From Erysipelotrichaceae bacterium (lineage in GTDB: Bacteria; Bacillota_I; Bacilli_A; Erysipelotrichales; Erysipelotrichaceae), in the NCBI GenBank assembly GCA_012523895.1, contig JAAYSZ010000001.1, positions 1 to 42,483 on the forward strand: a DNA stretch of 42,483 bases, written 5' to 3'. Both the position numbers and the translations under genes were made by a program. Positions 34,019-42,483 of the stretch are shown piece by piece. The notes beneath the pieces are model-generated. The model ran no database searches, was not told where the DNA came from, and worked only from the letters and a program-made list of their open reading frames with translations. Each line of letters begins with the position of its first letter. Positions within the stretch are counted from its first letter, which is position 1.

Positions 34019-34050
34019 TTTCTTTCCTCCATTTTCAAAATACACTTATA

Positions 34051-34079
34051 ATTTTAGTGTTTTTTAATATATAAGTCAA
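34051..34079 (-). promoter_or_regulatory. oppA promoter
   Basis: On the minus strand TTGACT (34079-34074) and TAAAAT (34056-34051) are separated by 17 bases, 33 bases before the oppA start. No clear terminator for the phosphofructokinase gene is visible in this 91-base gap. Confidence 0.6.
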
Positions 34080-34109
34080 TTAATTGTCCAATGCAATCAA
34101 CACTTAAAT

Positions 34110-35315
34110 TTATCTCATATAGTAAGGTTTTACGTAAGCTTGAATGCCATCTTTCATGATAACATCAGGTTCACCAACGATTAATGGTGCTATATAATCA
34201 ATAGCTTCTTGTGTGATACCTCTATATCTTGGTAACATCCACTCATCTGGGAATGATTTTACATGATTTGCTACATTCTTAGCTTCTGTCGCAAAGAATT
34301 CAACATCATATTCTTTTGTATCTTTACGCTTAACTCCAACCATCATTCCTGTAAAGTTTTTATCAGCACTTCTCATATGTGCAGACATACCTAATCTAAA
34401 GCTTTCAGTAACATCTACTAAAGATTGTTCTGTCGCATGACATCTTTGAGCTGTACTTAAGTCTTGTACTTTACATCTTTCAGCTGTCTTAGAATCAAGA
34501 ATAATTTCTTTAATTGCATTTCCAGCTCCACCAAGTACTGCATGTCCAAATCCATCATTTTGTGCTTTTCCTGCAGATACATAAGTTCCATCAGCATATC
34601 TGATTCCTTCAGATACTACTACATAGCATTTATTCTTTTCATCGATACATTTTTTTACTTCTTCTAAGAATACTTCAGGATCAAATACTTCTTCAGGTAA
34701 AACAACAATATCAACAATTCCACTTAAACAAGCACTTGCTGCTAACCATCCAGCATCACGCCCCATAGTCTCAAGAATAAATACTTCTTGTCTTGTATAT
34801 ACGTTATAGTCTAACCATGTTTGTAATGCAGTATTAACAATAAACTTTGCTGCTGAACCAAATCCTGGACAATGATCTGTAACCATTAAGTCATTATCTA
34901 CAGTTTTTGGACATCCAACAAATCTGTGTTTTGTAATACCGTGTTCTTTTGCATATTCACTTAATGCAGTAACAGTATCCATAGAGTCATTTCCACCTGT
35001 ATAGAACATTGTTTCAATATCGTATTTATCTAATACTTCAAACAATTTTTCAAAGTCTGCAATATTTTCTCTTTTTAGTTTATAACGACATGAACCTAAT
35101 GCACTTGCTGGTGTTTGTTGAAGAATTCTGTTTTCTTCACCACTCATGTTTGTTAAGTCTACAAACATTTCTTGTAAAATCCCTTCGATACCGTGTAAGC
35201 CCCCATAAACAGTGTCATAAATTGGGTTTAGTTGATTAGCTTTTACAACTCCCGCTACTGTTGCGTTAATTACTGATGTTGGTCCACCAGATTGAGCTAC
35301 TAAACAATTTGCCAT
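34110..35315 (-). CDS. Pyrophosphate-dependent 6-phosphofructokinase
   Basis: A 401-residue PFK. Key segments are QSGGPTSVINATVAG (phosphate loop), GGNDSMDT, PKTVDNDL (the lysine and the catalytic TVDND) and MGRDAGWLA. GGNDS in place of GGDGS, together with PKTVDND, is the pattern of enzymes that use pyrophosphate and not ATP. It phosphorylates fructose 6-phosphate reversibly, saving ATP in glycolysis, as seen in several anaerobic Bacillota. It is monocistronic or loosely linked to the ABC-F gene 54 bases upstream. Whether an ATP-dependent PFK also exists in the genome cannot be seen here. Confidence 0.9.
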   Translation of the reverse strand: MANCLVAQSGGPTSVINATVAGVVKANQLNPIYDTVYGGLHGIEGILQEMFVDLTNMSGEENRILQQTPASALGSCRYKLKRENIADFEKLFEVLDKYDIETMFYTGGNDSMDTVTALSEYAKEHGITKHRFVGCPKTVDNDLMVTDHCPGFGSAAKFIVNTALQTWLDYNVYTRQEVFILETMGRDAGWLAASACLSGIVDIVVLPEEVFDPEVFLEEVKKCIDEKNKCYVVVSEGIRYADGTYVSAGKAQNDGFGHAVLGGAGNAIKEIILDSKTAERCKVQDLSTAQRCHATEQSLVDVTESFRLGMSAHMRSADKNFTGMMVGVKRKDTKEYDVEFFATEAKNVANHVKSFPDEWMLPRYRGITQEAIDYIAPLIVGEPDVIMKDGIQAYVKPYYMR

Positions 35316-35369
35316 ATTTTAATCAATCTCCTTTTCTCTTTAAAATTATACCTAAAATACATTCTTTTC

Positions 35370-37211
35370 TCAATCATATTCTGCTAAGTCTTCCCATTTA
35401 CTCATTAGTTTTTCTATTTGATTATGAATATCATCAATTTCACTATCTAATTCATTCATTTTCTTATAGTCATGATAATATTCAGGTTCAAATCTTAAAC
35501 TTCTTTTTTCTTCTAGTAATTCTTCTAACTCTTGTATTTTATTTTCTAACTTTTTAACTTCTCTTTTTATGTTAATAGGCTTAGGTTTTTCTTTTACATT
35601 TTTAACTTCTACTTCTTTAGTTTCTATTTCTTCTTTTTGACTATATTCTTCATATCCATATGGATAGTATTCAACATTATTTTCACCTATCTCAATAATT
35701 GAAGTAGCAATTTGTTTAATAAAATATCTATCATGAGAAACAAATAATATGGTTCCATCATAATCATTTAAAGATTCTTCAAATGCTTCTTTACCTGGAA
35801 TATCTAAATGATTTGTAGGTTCATCTAAAATTAAGAAGTTTGCATGTTTTAATAATAATTTTGCAAAGCTTAGCCTTACTTTTTCTCCTCCAGATAATAC
35901 ACTTACATTTTTAAAAACATCGTCAGCACTAAATAAAAATTGTCCAAGTATTGTTCTTATTGTTGTCATATCTAAATCAGGATATTCATCCCATAATTCT
36001 TCTAAAACTGTTTTATTAGAATCAAATTGTGCTAATTGTTGATCAAAATACCCTACCTCAATTTGATGACCATATAAAAATGATCCTTTTAATGGTTCAA
36101 CAAGATTTACAAGTGTTTTAAGTAAAGTTGATTTACCTGTACCATTTGCACCAACTATTGCAATTTTATCTCCTCTATGTATTTTTAAGCTAATATTACA
36201 CAATTCTTTATCATATCCAACACTTAAATCTTCAATTGTAAGTACTGTCTTTCCGCCTTTAACCTTAGGTCTAAATTTAGCTTTAAATGTTTTATTATCA
36301 GGACTATTTGGATTTTCTATTCTATCCATTCTTTCTAAATATTTAATTTTTGATTGAGCAAAAGATGCCTTTGTTTTTTTATATCTAAATCTTTCAATTA
36401 AGGCTTCTAATCTTTCAATATCTTTTTGTTGATTATTATATGCAATCTGCATTCTTTCTAAATCATTTTTCTTTTGAATTACATAAGATGAATAATTACC
36501 TACATATTTACTCATTTTTCCATATTCAATTTCATATACAACATCTACAACATCATCCAAAAACATTCTGTCATGACTTACAAGTACAACAGCTTTTGGA
36601 TATCTTTTTAAATATCCTTCTAACCATTTTATTGTTTCTAAATCTAAATGATTTGTAGGTTCATCAAGTAATAAAATATCAGGCTTACTAAGTAATAACT
36701 TTACAAATGCTATTCTTGTTTGTTGGCCTCCAGAAAATGTATTAACTTTTCTATTTAAATCATCTTCATTAAACCCAAACTTAGTAAACACTGTCATCAT
36801 TTCAGATTTATAAGAATATCCATTTAACATTTCATATCTGCTTTGTAATGAAGCAAATTTATTTAATATCTCATCACTATGATCATCTTTCATAATAATC
36901 GCTATTTCTTTTAATTCATTTTCTATTTCAAAAATTTCAATAAATGCTTCATTTAATTCTTCGCTTACTGTTTTATCTGTTTCTTCAACTGCTTTTTGTG
37001 ATAAGTAACCTATTTTTAGATTATTCGGTTTATGAATTGTACCAGAATCTAATCTTTCTTCTTCATTAATGCACTTTAAAAGTGTTGACTTCCCACAACC
37101 ATTTCTACCTACAATTGCGATCTTTTCAACATTTTTAATTTCAAATTGGATATCAGAAAATACTGAATTTGCTCCAAATGATTTACTGCCTTTATTAATT
37201 TGATATAACAT
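35370..37211 (-). CDS. ABC-F family ATPase (ribosome-associated)
   Basis: A 613-residue protein with two ABC domains and no membrane segments. The Walker A motifs are GRNGCGKST and GANGTGKST, the signatures are FSGGQQTRIA and LSGGEKVRLS, and both Walker B motifs read LDEPTNHLD. Between them lies the interdomain arm (MQIAYNNQQKDIERLE to RFRYKKTKASFAQSK). The C-terminus is a charged coiled coil (about residues 540-605). ABC-F proteins enter the ribosomal E site; some rescue stalled ribosomes, others give antibiotic protection. The arm is housekeeping-like (YdiF/Uup type), so a resistance role is less likely, but not excluded. Confidence 0.9.
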   Translation of the reverse strand: MLYQINKGSKSFGANSVFSDIQFEIKNVEKIAIVGRNGCGKSTLLKCINEEERLDSGTIHKPNNLKIGYLSQKAVEETDKTVSEELNEAFIEIFEIENELKEIAIIMKDDHSDEILNKFASLQSRYEMLNGYSYKSEMMTVFTKFGFNEDDLNRKVNTFSGGQQTRIAFVKLLLSKPDILLLDEPTNHLDLETIKWLEGYLKRYPKAVVLVSHDRMFLDDVVDVVYEIEYGKMSKYVGNYSSYVIQKKNDLERMQIAYNNQQKDIERLEALIERFRYKKTKASFAQSKIKYLERMDRIENPNSPDNKTFKAKFRPKVKGGKTVLTIEDLSVGYDKELCNISLKIHRGDKIAIVGANGTGKSTLLKTLVNLVEPLKGSFLYGHQIEVGYFDQQLAQFDSNKTVLEELWDEYPDLDMTTIRTILGQFLFSADDVFKNVSVLSGGEKVRLSFAKLLLKHANFLILDEPTNHLDIPGKEAFEESLNDYDGTILFVSHDRYFIKQIATSIIEIGENNVEYYPYGYEEYSQKEEIETKEVEVKNVKEKPKPINIKREVKKLENKIQELEELLEEKRSLRFEPEYYHDYKKMNELDSEIDDIHNQIEKLMSKWEDLAEYD

Positions 37212-37225
37212 AATTTTAATTATTC

Positions 37226-37256
37226 AAAAAAAAGAAAGCCAAGCTATTGGCTTTTT
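37226..37256 (-). terminator. Terminator after asnS
   Basis: AAGCCAA (37236-37242) pairs with TTGGCTT (37247-37253). On the minus strand the stem follows the asnS stop directly and is followed by a long T-run. Confidence 0.9.
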
Positions 37257-38638
37257 TAAAACATTAAGTTTTTAGGTGTTCTTGCAAATGGTACAACATC
37301 TCTAATATTTTGCATACCTGTTATATACATCATAAATCTTTCAAAACCTAAACCAAATCCTGCATGTTTACAACCACCATATCTTCTAAGATCTAAATAC
37401 CATTCTAAACCTTCTCTATGGATTCCCATTTCTTCCATACGTTTAATTAAATAATCTAAACGTTCTTCTCTTTGAGAACCACCTACTAATTCTCCTACAT
37501 ATGGTACTAATAAATCACATGCAGCTACTGTTTTACCATCATCATTAAGTCTCATATAGAAAGCCTTTATATCTTTAGGATAATCAGTTATAAATACTGG
37601 TCCATTAATTACTTTTTCACATAAATATCTTTCATGTTCAGTATTTAAATCTTTACCCCAACTAATTTTATTTTCAAATTTTACATCTGCTTTTTCTAAT
37701 ATTTCAATTGCTTTTGTATAAGATAATCTTTCAAACTTAGAATTTTTAACCTTATTTAATCTTTCAAGCAATGTTTTATCAATAAAACTATTAAAGAAAT
37801 TCATTTCTTCTTCACATTCATTCATTACATATTCAATACAGTATTTAACCATATCTTCAATTAAATTCATCACATCTTCTAAATCCGCAAAAGCAATCTC
37901 TGGCTCAATCATCCAAAACTCTGATGCATGAGTAGTTGTATTAGAATTTTCAGCTCTAAAAGTAGGGCCAAAAGTATAAACATCTCTAAAAGCTAAAGCA
38001 TATGCTTCTGCTTGAAGTTGTCCTGAAACTGTTAAACTTGCTCTTTTACCAAAGAAATCTTGGTCATATTTATCATCACTTCTTGTAGTTACTGTAAATA
38101 CTTCTCCTGCCCCTTCAGCATCATTTCCAGTAATAATTGGCGCATGAACATATATAAATCCTTGGCTTTGGAAAAACTCATGTATAGCCATAGATAAAAC
38201 GCTTCTAACTCTAAATACAGCATTAAATGTATTTGTTCTTACTCTTAAATGCCCAATTTCTCTTAAATATTCAAAAGAATGTCTTTTCTTTTGTAATGGA
38301 TAAGATTTATCACAAGCACCTTCTAAAACAATTTCTTTTACTTCAAGTTCAAAAGGTTGTTTAGCATCTGGTGTCTTTTTAAATAATCCAATAACCTTTA
38401 TTGCAGTACCAGTTAAATATTTTGAAACTTCATCAAAGTTTTTTAAACTATCATCATAAACTAACTGAACATTTTTAAAATATGTTCCATCATTTAATTC
38501 AATAAAACCAATAGATTTAGAATGTCTATTTGTTCTAATCCATCCTTGCATTTCAACATATTCTATTTGATCTTTTTCAATACTGCTACCAAACTTACAA
38601 AACTCATAAAGTTCGCGAGCTGTCATAAAACTATACAT
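37256..38638 (-). CDS. asnS: Asparaginyl-tRNA synthetase
   Basis: A 460-residue class IIb synthetase. The N-terminal OB fold ([21 protein letters not shown]) binds the anticodon. Catalytic motif 2 is [12 protein letters not shown], and motif 3 is [25 protein letters not shown] lies between them. Direct charging of tRNA-Asn is therefore expected. It starts 11 bases after rex with AAAGGAG five bases upstream, so the two genes form a transcription unit that ends at the terminator. Confidence 0.96.
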   Translation of the reverse strand: MYSFMTARELYEFCKFGSSIEKDQIEYVEMQGWIRTNRHSKSIGFIELNDGTYFKNVQLVYDDSLKNFDEVSKYLTGTAIKVIGLFKKTPDAKQPFELEVKEIVLEGACDKSYPLQKKRHSFEYLREIGHLRVRTNTFNAVFRVRSVLSMAIHEFFQSQGFIYVHAPIITGNDAEGAGEVFTVTTRSDDKYDQDFFGKRASLTVSGQLQAEAYALAFRDVYTFGPTFRAENSNTTTHASEFWMIEPEIAFADLEDVMNLIEDMVKYCIEYVMNECEEEMNFFNSFIDKTLLERLNKVKNSKFERLSYTKAIEILEKADVKFENKISWGKDLNTEHERYLCEKVINGPVFITDYPKDIKAFYMRLNDDGKTVAACDLLVPYVGELVGGSQREERLDYLIKRMEEMGIHREGLEWYLDLRRYGGCKHAGFGLGFERFMMYITGMQNIRDVVPFARTPKNLMF

Positions 38639-38649
38639 AAAAATCTCCT

Positions 38650-39294
38650 TTATTTCTTACTTTCCATTGCATTTGTTTCAAATACTAATTCTTGTATGCT
38701 AGAAACAACATCAATTTCTTTTACGATAATATTTTTTGGAACGATAAAATGTTTAGATGTAAAATCTACAATACCTGTAATACCATTTTCTATTAATAAA
38801 TCAACTGTTTCTTGAATATTAGTAGATATACATAAAATTGCTATTCTACACCCTTCAGGGATATGCTTATTTAATTCCGCAATATCGTATACAGGAATTG
38901 AAGTTACTTTAGCCTTTTGTGGCTTAATATCAAAAGCACAAACAATTTCTCCAACGACATTATTCCATTTGTTATAGTTAAGCAATGCTTTTCCTAAGTT
39001 ACCTACACCAATTAAAATGATTTTCTCATCAAAATCAACACCTAATTCATCACTAAACTTTTCAATTAAACTTTCCACATCATAACCATAACCTTGTTTT
39101 CCAAGTCTTCCAAGAAATGAAAAGTCTCTTCTTATTGTAGTAGGTTCAATAGAAACAAGTTCAGATAATTCACTAGACATTACCTTAGTAACACCTTGTT
39201 TAAAAAGATGTCTTAATGCTTTTAAATAAATAGGATATCTTTGTAATGTTGCTTTTGGAACCATTATTTTTACTTCATTATTATTGTTTGTCAT
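38650..39294 (-). CDS. rex: Redox-sensing transcriptional repressor Rex
   Basis: A 214-residue Rex. The N-terminal winged helix includes [25 protein letters not shown] in two parts. The Rossmann domain carries the NADH loop [12 protein letters not shown], and the C-terminal part includes GIVDFTS and the domain-swapped helix. Rex senses the NADH/NAD ratio and represses fermentation genes. A half Rex site (TTGTGAAATA, 39331-39340) overlaps the -35 of its probable promoter, which suggests self-control. Being co-transcribed with asnS is a local arrangement without an obvious link. Confidence 0.94.
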   Translation of the reverse strand: MTNNNNEVKIMVPKATLQRYPIYLKALRHLFKQGVTKVMSSELSELVSIEPTTIRRDFSFLGRLGKQGYGYDVESLIEKFSDELGVDFDEKIILIGVGNLGKALLNYNKWNNVVGEIVCAFDIKPQKAKVTSIPVYDIAELNKHIPEGCRIAILCISTNIQETVDLLIENGITGIVDFTSKHFIVPKNIIVKEIDVVSSIQELVFETNAMESKK

Positions 39295-39309
39295 TTTATC
39301 ACCCTTTAT

Positions 39310-39340
39310 ATTCTAACACTTATTTTATATTTGTGAAATA
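39310..39340 (-). promoter_or_regulatory. rex promoter with partial Rex box
   Basis: On the minus strand TTCACA (39337-39332) and TAGAAT (39315-39310) lie 16 bases apart. The plus-strand text TTGTGAAATA at 39331 is one half of a Rex operator; the other half is not conserved. Confidence 0.5.
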
Positions 39341-39351
39341 TCTATTAAACA

Positions 39352-40356
39352 TTAACTAATAGGCTTACTAGGTTGTGCAGAAAAATACAAATCACCAAAT
39401 AATTTATGATCATATGCAACACTTCCTGCAACAGCCATCATTGCCGCATTATCAGTACAACACCATAATGGAGGTATTGTAAGTTTTATATTTGGATACT
39501 TTAAAATCATATCTTGCATTAGTTCTCTTAGCCTAGAATTTGCCGCAACTCCTCCTGCAAGAACTAAATGTTTTGGTTTATAATCATTTAATGCTTTATC
39601 AGTGATTTTTAATACCTGAGATAATGCACTTTCTTGAAAACTATACGCAACATCTTCTTTAATTATTTCTTCATTTCTTCTTTCTAATCTATTAATCAAC
39701 TGAATAACCGCAGATTTTAAGCCAGAAAATGAAAAATCATAAGGATTTTCTACTTTAGGAATAGGTAAAGTATAATTTTCTTTGCCAGTTTTTGCTAAAT
39801 TATCAATTTTAGGTCCTCCAGGATAACCCAAACCTAAAACTCTAGCTACTTTATCATAAGCTTCTCCAATTGCATCATCTTGAGTTGTACCAATAACTTC
39901 AAAACTATACTCTTTTTCCATATAAATAAGTTCAGTATGTCCACCTGATACAACTAATGCAAGTAATGGAAACTCTAATTCATCCACAAATTTATTTGCA
40001 TAAATGTGTCCTACAATATGATGTAATGGAATAATTGGTTTATTGTAAAGCCATGCAATTGTTTTTGCGGCTTGTATTCCCACATGTAAAGATCCAATTA
40101 ATCCTGGTCCTTGAGTTACTGCTATTGCATCAATATCATCAATAGTAATTTTAGCCTCTTTTAAAGCCTCCTCAATTACTAAGGATATATTTTCAATATG
40201 GATTCTAGAGGCTACTTCAGGGACTACTCCTCCATATAATTCATGTACATTTATTTGACTACTTACTATATTAGATAATATTTGATTATTATCTTTTACA
40301 ATTGCACAAGCAGTTTCATCACAACTTGTCTCAATTGCAAGTATATACTTACTCAT
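39352..40356 (-). CDS. tsaD: tRNA t6A threonylcarbamoyltransferase subunit TsaD
   Basis: A 334-residue Kae1/TsaD enzyme. It begins ILAIETSCDETACAIV, binds metal through histidines in PLHHIVGHIYAN, and has the nucleotide-binding VVSGGHTEL, GEAYDKVARVLGLGYPGGP and VLAGGVAANSRLRE. It transfers threonylcarbamoyl to adenosine 37 of tRNAs that read ANN codons. The start overlaps the rimI stop by eight bases. With tsaB and tsaE in the same operon three of the four t6A genes are here; tsaC lies elsewhere. Confidence 0.96.
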   Translation of the reverse strand: MSKYILAIETSCDETACAIVKDNNQILSNIVSSQINVHELYGGVVPEVASRIHIENISLVIEEALKEAKITIDDIDAIAVTQGPGLIGSLHVGIQAAKTIAWLYNKPIIPLHHIVGHIYANKFVDELEFPLLALVVSGGHTELIYMEKEYSFEVIGTTQDDAIGEAYDKVARVLGLGYPGGPKIDNLAKTGKENYTLPIPKVENPYDFSFSGLKSAVIQLINRLERRNEEIIKEDVAYSFQESALSQVLKITDKALNDYKPKHLVLAGGVAANSRLRELMQDMILKYPNIKLTIPPLWCCTDNAAMMAVAGSVAYDHKLFGDLYFSAQPSKPIS

Positions 40357-40798
40357 AGTTTCCTCCTAGCGGTTTTATCATAAGATATGCATCCTCATGA
40401 TTATCACTATAATAACTTTTCCTTATATTAGCTATAATAAAACCATATTTTTTATAAAGTGAAATTGCAGCAACATTACTAACTCTTACTTCTAATGTTA
40501 TATTTTCACATTTAGACTCATTTGCTACTGAAATAATTTTATCCATCAAATATTTAGAATAACCTTGCCTTTGATGTTCTTTTTCTATTACAAAAGTAGT
40601 AATTTGTGCTTGGTCAAACATAACCCACATTCCACAATATCCAATTATTTCTTCATTTAATATTAATACATAGTATCTAGAATAAGGGTTTACTCTTAAT
40701 TCATACTCATAATCAGTTTTTTTCCAAGGTGGATTAATTGATTTGTTTTCTATATTAATGACCCTATCTAAATCAGTTAACAACATTTCTCTAATCAT
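40349..40798 (-). CDS. rimI: RimI-like ribosomal-protein-S18-alanine N-acetyltransferase
   Basis: A 149-residue GNAT protein with acetyl-CoA loop KEHQRQGYSKYLMDK and the RimI hallmarks NPPWKKTDYE near residue 22, VRVSNVAAISLYKKYGF, and a C-terminal DAYLMIK. RimI acetylates the N-terminus of ribosomal protein S18. Gene order tsaB-rimI-tsaD is typical of Bacillota. It overlaps tsaB by four bases (ATGA) and tsaD by eight. Confidence 0.92.
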   Translation of the reverse strand: MIREMLLTDLDRVINIENKSINPPWKKTDYEYELRVNPYSRYYVLILNEEIIGYCGMWVMFDQAQITTFVIEKEHQRQGYSKYLMDKIISVANESKCENITLEVRVSNVAAISLYKKYGFIIANIRKSYYSDNHEDAYLMIKPLGGNYE

Positions 40799-41394
40799 TT
40801 TTTTACCATATATGCTGCTGCATCTTTTAAATAAACAGGTGTTAATAAATGAATATTATCAACTTTTTCCCAATAAGATTTTAATTTTAAAAAGGAGTTT
40901 GGAATATTAGGATATTTATCTTCCTTATCCAACAAAAATAAATCTCCCATTATTTCATTATCTAAAATCATCTTTTTTACATCATCAATATTAAAAACTC
41001 CAGGTTGTAATACAGTTTCACCCTTATTATATATACCAAAATAAGCCCTATTACTTCTTGCATCCATTATTACAGCACAATTTTCTAAATTATCACTATA
41101 TAACTTCAAAGTATCAATAGTATATAAAGAAACACCATTAAGGGTTGCCATAACTTTTGCAACACTCATCGCAATTCTTACTCCAGTATAGCTTCCAGGT
41201 CCTTTAGATACAACAACTCTCTTTATATCAAGAGGATTTGTATCGTTTTCTTTACATAATTTATCTAAAATAACAAATATCATTTCAGATTGTTTTTTGA
41301 AACACTCTTCACTATAAGAAGCAATTATTTCATCATTTTTTATTAAACAAATAGAAAGATATTTGTGACTAGTATCCATACAAAGTGTTAACAT
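40795..41394 (-). CDS. tsaB: tRNA t6A biosynthesis protein TsaB
   Basis: A 199-residue protein of the ASKHA fold, starting LTLCMDTSHKYLSICLI with a central VVSKGPGSYTGVRIAMSVAK motif typical of TsaB. It is a non-catalytic partner that scaffolds TsaD and TsaE. The C-terminal half is shorter and more divergent than in E. coli, as is common in Bacillota. It overlaps tsaE by seven bases. Confidence 0.93.
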   Translation of the reverse strand: MLTLCMDTSHKYLSICLIKNDEIIASYSEECFKKQSEMIFVILDKLCKENDTNPLDIKRVVVSKGPGSYTGVRIAMSVAKVMATLNGVSLYTIDTLKLYSDNLENCAVIMDARSNRAYFGIYNKGETVLQPGVFNIDDVKKMILDNEIMGDLFLLDKEDKYPNIPNSFLKLKSYWEKVDNIHLLTPVYLKDAAAYMVKK

Positions 41395-41837
41395 ACTATC
41401 TCCTTTAATAAAACCTCATATTCTTTGCCATAAGGATAAAAATTAAATGTTCTAGTGTCATCTTCATTGATAATTATCTCTATTTTTAAATAATTATCAC
41501 CAATTGTATCCATTATATATTGAGGCCATTCAATTACAGTTAAACCTTCACCATCAATTTGTTCATCAAACCCTAAATCTTGATTAATTCCTTCAAGTCT
41601 ATACGCATCAATGTGATTTAATGTTAAATCACCTTCATAAATCTTTAAAATATTAAAAGTAGGACTATTAATAGTAGCATTAATATTAAGTCCTAATCCA
41701 ATTCCTTTTGTAAGGCATGTTTTTCCACTACCTAAATCACCATATAATAGAAAAACCATGCCTGATTTTGCACTTTTCCCAAGTTTTTTTCCTAATTCTT
41801 TTGTTTCTTCAACATTTTTAGTAATACAAGTATACAT
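41388..41837 (-). CDS. tsaE: tRNA t6A biosynthesis ATPase TsaE
   Basis: A 149-residue P-loop ATPase with Walker A YGDLGSGKTCLTKG (residues ~32-45), the conserved INSPTFNI segment, NHIDAYRLEG and VIEWPQY. It binds the TsaB-TsaD pair and drives turnover of the t6A reaction. It is the first protein gene downstream of the rRNA operon terminator and heads tsaE-tsaB-rimI-tsaD. AAGGGAAC precedes the ATG. Confidence 0.94.
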   Translation of the reverse strand: MYTCITKNVEETKELGKKLGKSAKSGMVFLLYGDLGSGKTCLTKGIGLGLNINATINSPTFNILKIYEGDLTLNHIDAYRLEGINQDLGFDEQIDGEGLTVIEWPQYIMDTIGDNYLKIEIIINEDDTRTFNFYPYGKEYEVLLKEIVC

Positions 41838-41883
41838 AAGTTCCCTTTCGATACCACAATATATAATTTAATATATTTTTATG

Positions 41884-41911
41884 AAAAAAGATACCTTTCG
41901 GTATCTCTTTT
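41884..41911 (-). terminator. rRNA operon terminator
   Basis: On the minus strand GATACC and GGTATC pair around a GAAA tetraloop, extended by A/T pairs, and are followed by six T residues. It lies just beyond the 3' end of 5S rRNA and before tsaE. Confidence 0.93.
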
Positions 41912-41917
41912 TAATTA

Positions 41918-42034
41918 ACCTGGCAACTTGCTATTTTCGCTATGGCGGGCATAGTTATCGTCGCCGTTGAGATGCTTAACTTCTGTGTTCGGGATGGGAA
42001 CAGGTGTGACCATCTCGCCATCGTCACCAGATCC
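41918..42034 (-). rRNA. rrf: 5S ribosomal RNA
   Basis: A minus-strand sequence of about 117 bases with the conserved 5S core CCGAACACAGAAGTTAAGC. The first strand (CTGGTGACGATGGCGAGA) and the closing 3' strand (AGTTGCCAGG) pair as helix I. It lies about 83 bases after the 23S rRNA end and is followed by a strong terminator. The end positions are estimated from helix I and could shift by a few bases. Confidence 0.95.
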
Positions 42035-42117
42035 AAGGAATTATTCCCTGAAAACTAAATAATAGATAATAGACATATTTCTTTCTAATAAGTTGTTTGC
42101 GTCTTTACAATTCTCGT

Positions 42118-42483
<366 letters not shown>

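Noticed and set aside
35370..37211. Antibiotic-resistance ABC-F protein
   Set aside because: The interdomain arm looks like the housekeeping type and no mobile or resistance context surrounds it; resistance cannot be claimed.
42035..42117. tRNA gene in the 23S-5S spacer
   Set aside because: No cloverleaf arms or TTCGA-type T-loop could be found in the 83 bases.

Overview
This is an AT-rich chromosomal segment of a low-GC Bacillota (Firmicutes) bacterium. The markers are two SepF genes, YlmH, DivIVA, a tRNA-Ile T-box, a SAM-I riboswitch, Rex, a mannose-family PTS, a pyrophosphate-type phosphofructokinase and an Ami/Opp-type peptide permease. TGA is used as a stop codon and TGG for tryptophan, so this is not the Mycoplasma genetic code. 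A gut Erysipelotrichia/RF39-like lineage would fit, but that is an inference and no 16S rRNA is in view.

Layout. (1) 1-3690 is one end of an integrative conjugative element of the Tn1549/C. difficile CTn type. Reading leftward it carries a CD1845-family membrane protein, a RepA_N replication initiator, a DnaC-like loader, PcfB, a BRO/KilAC antirepressor and the start of the VirD4 coupling protein. (2) The element breaks off inside hsdM. Only the N-terminal half of HsdM survives at this end, behind an intact hsdR (3596-7515). (3) 7686-10060 is a two-gene unit of a multi-pass carrier and an M20 amidohydrolase. (4) 10195-12122 is a SAM-I riboswitch controlling a divergent metK and a flavoprotein. 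(5) 12305-17830 holds an RpiR regulator convergent with a six-gene operon: mannose-type PTS IIA-IIB-IIC-IID, a class II aldolase and a zinc dehydrogenase. (6) 18016-23012 is a division cluster (sepF, sepF, ylmH, divIVA) followed by T-box-controlled ileS. (7) 23100-27447 holds a GNAT acetyltransferase, an M42 aminopeptidase and the TldD/TldE protease pair. (8) 27481-34018 is oppABCDF. (9) 34110-39294 carries PPi-PFK, an ABC-F ATPase, asnS and rex. (10) 39352-41837 is tsaE-tsaB-rimI-tsaD. (11) 41918-42483 is 5S rRNA and the 3' end of 23S rRNA.

How it fits together. Most genes run on the minus strand, co-directional with the rRNA operon that enters from the right. Peptide uptake (Opp), peptide trimming (M42, M20, TldD/E), PTS sugar import and PPi-dependent glycolysis suggest a fermentative bacterium that depends on host-derived peptides and sugars. 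The strongest points for follow-up are the element inserted in the SAM-binding motif of hsdM with an inverted repeat at its end, the repeat-rich linker and leader terminator of repA, the tandem sepF pair, and the divergent but riboswitch-controlled metK.
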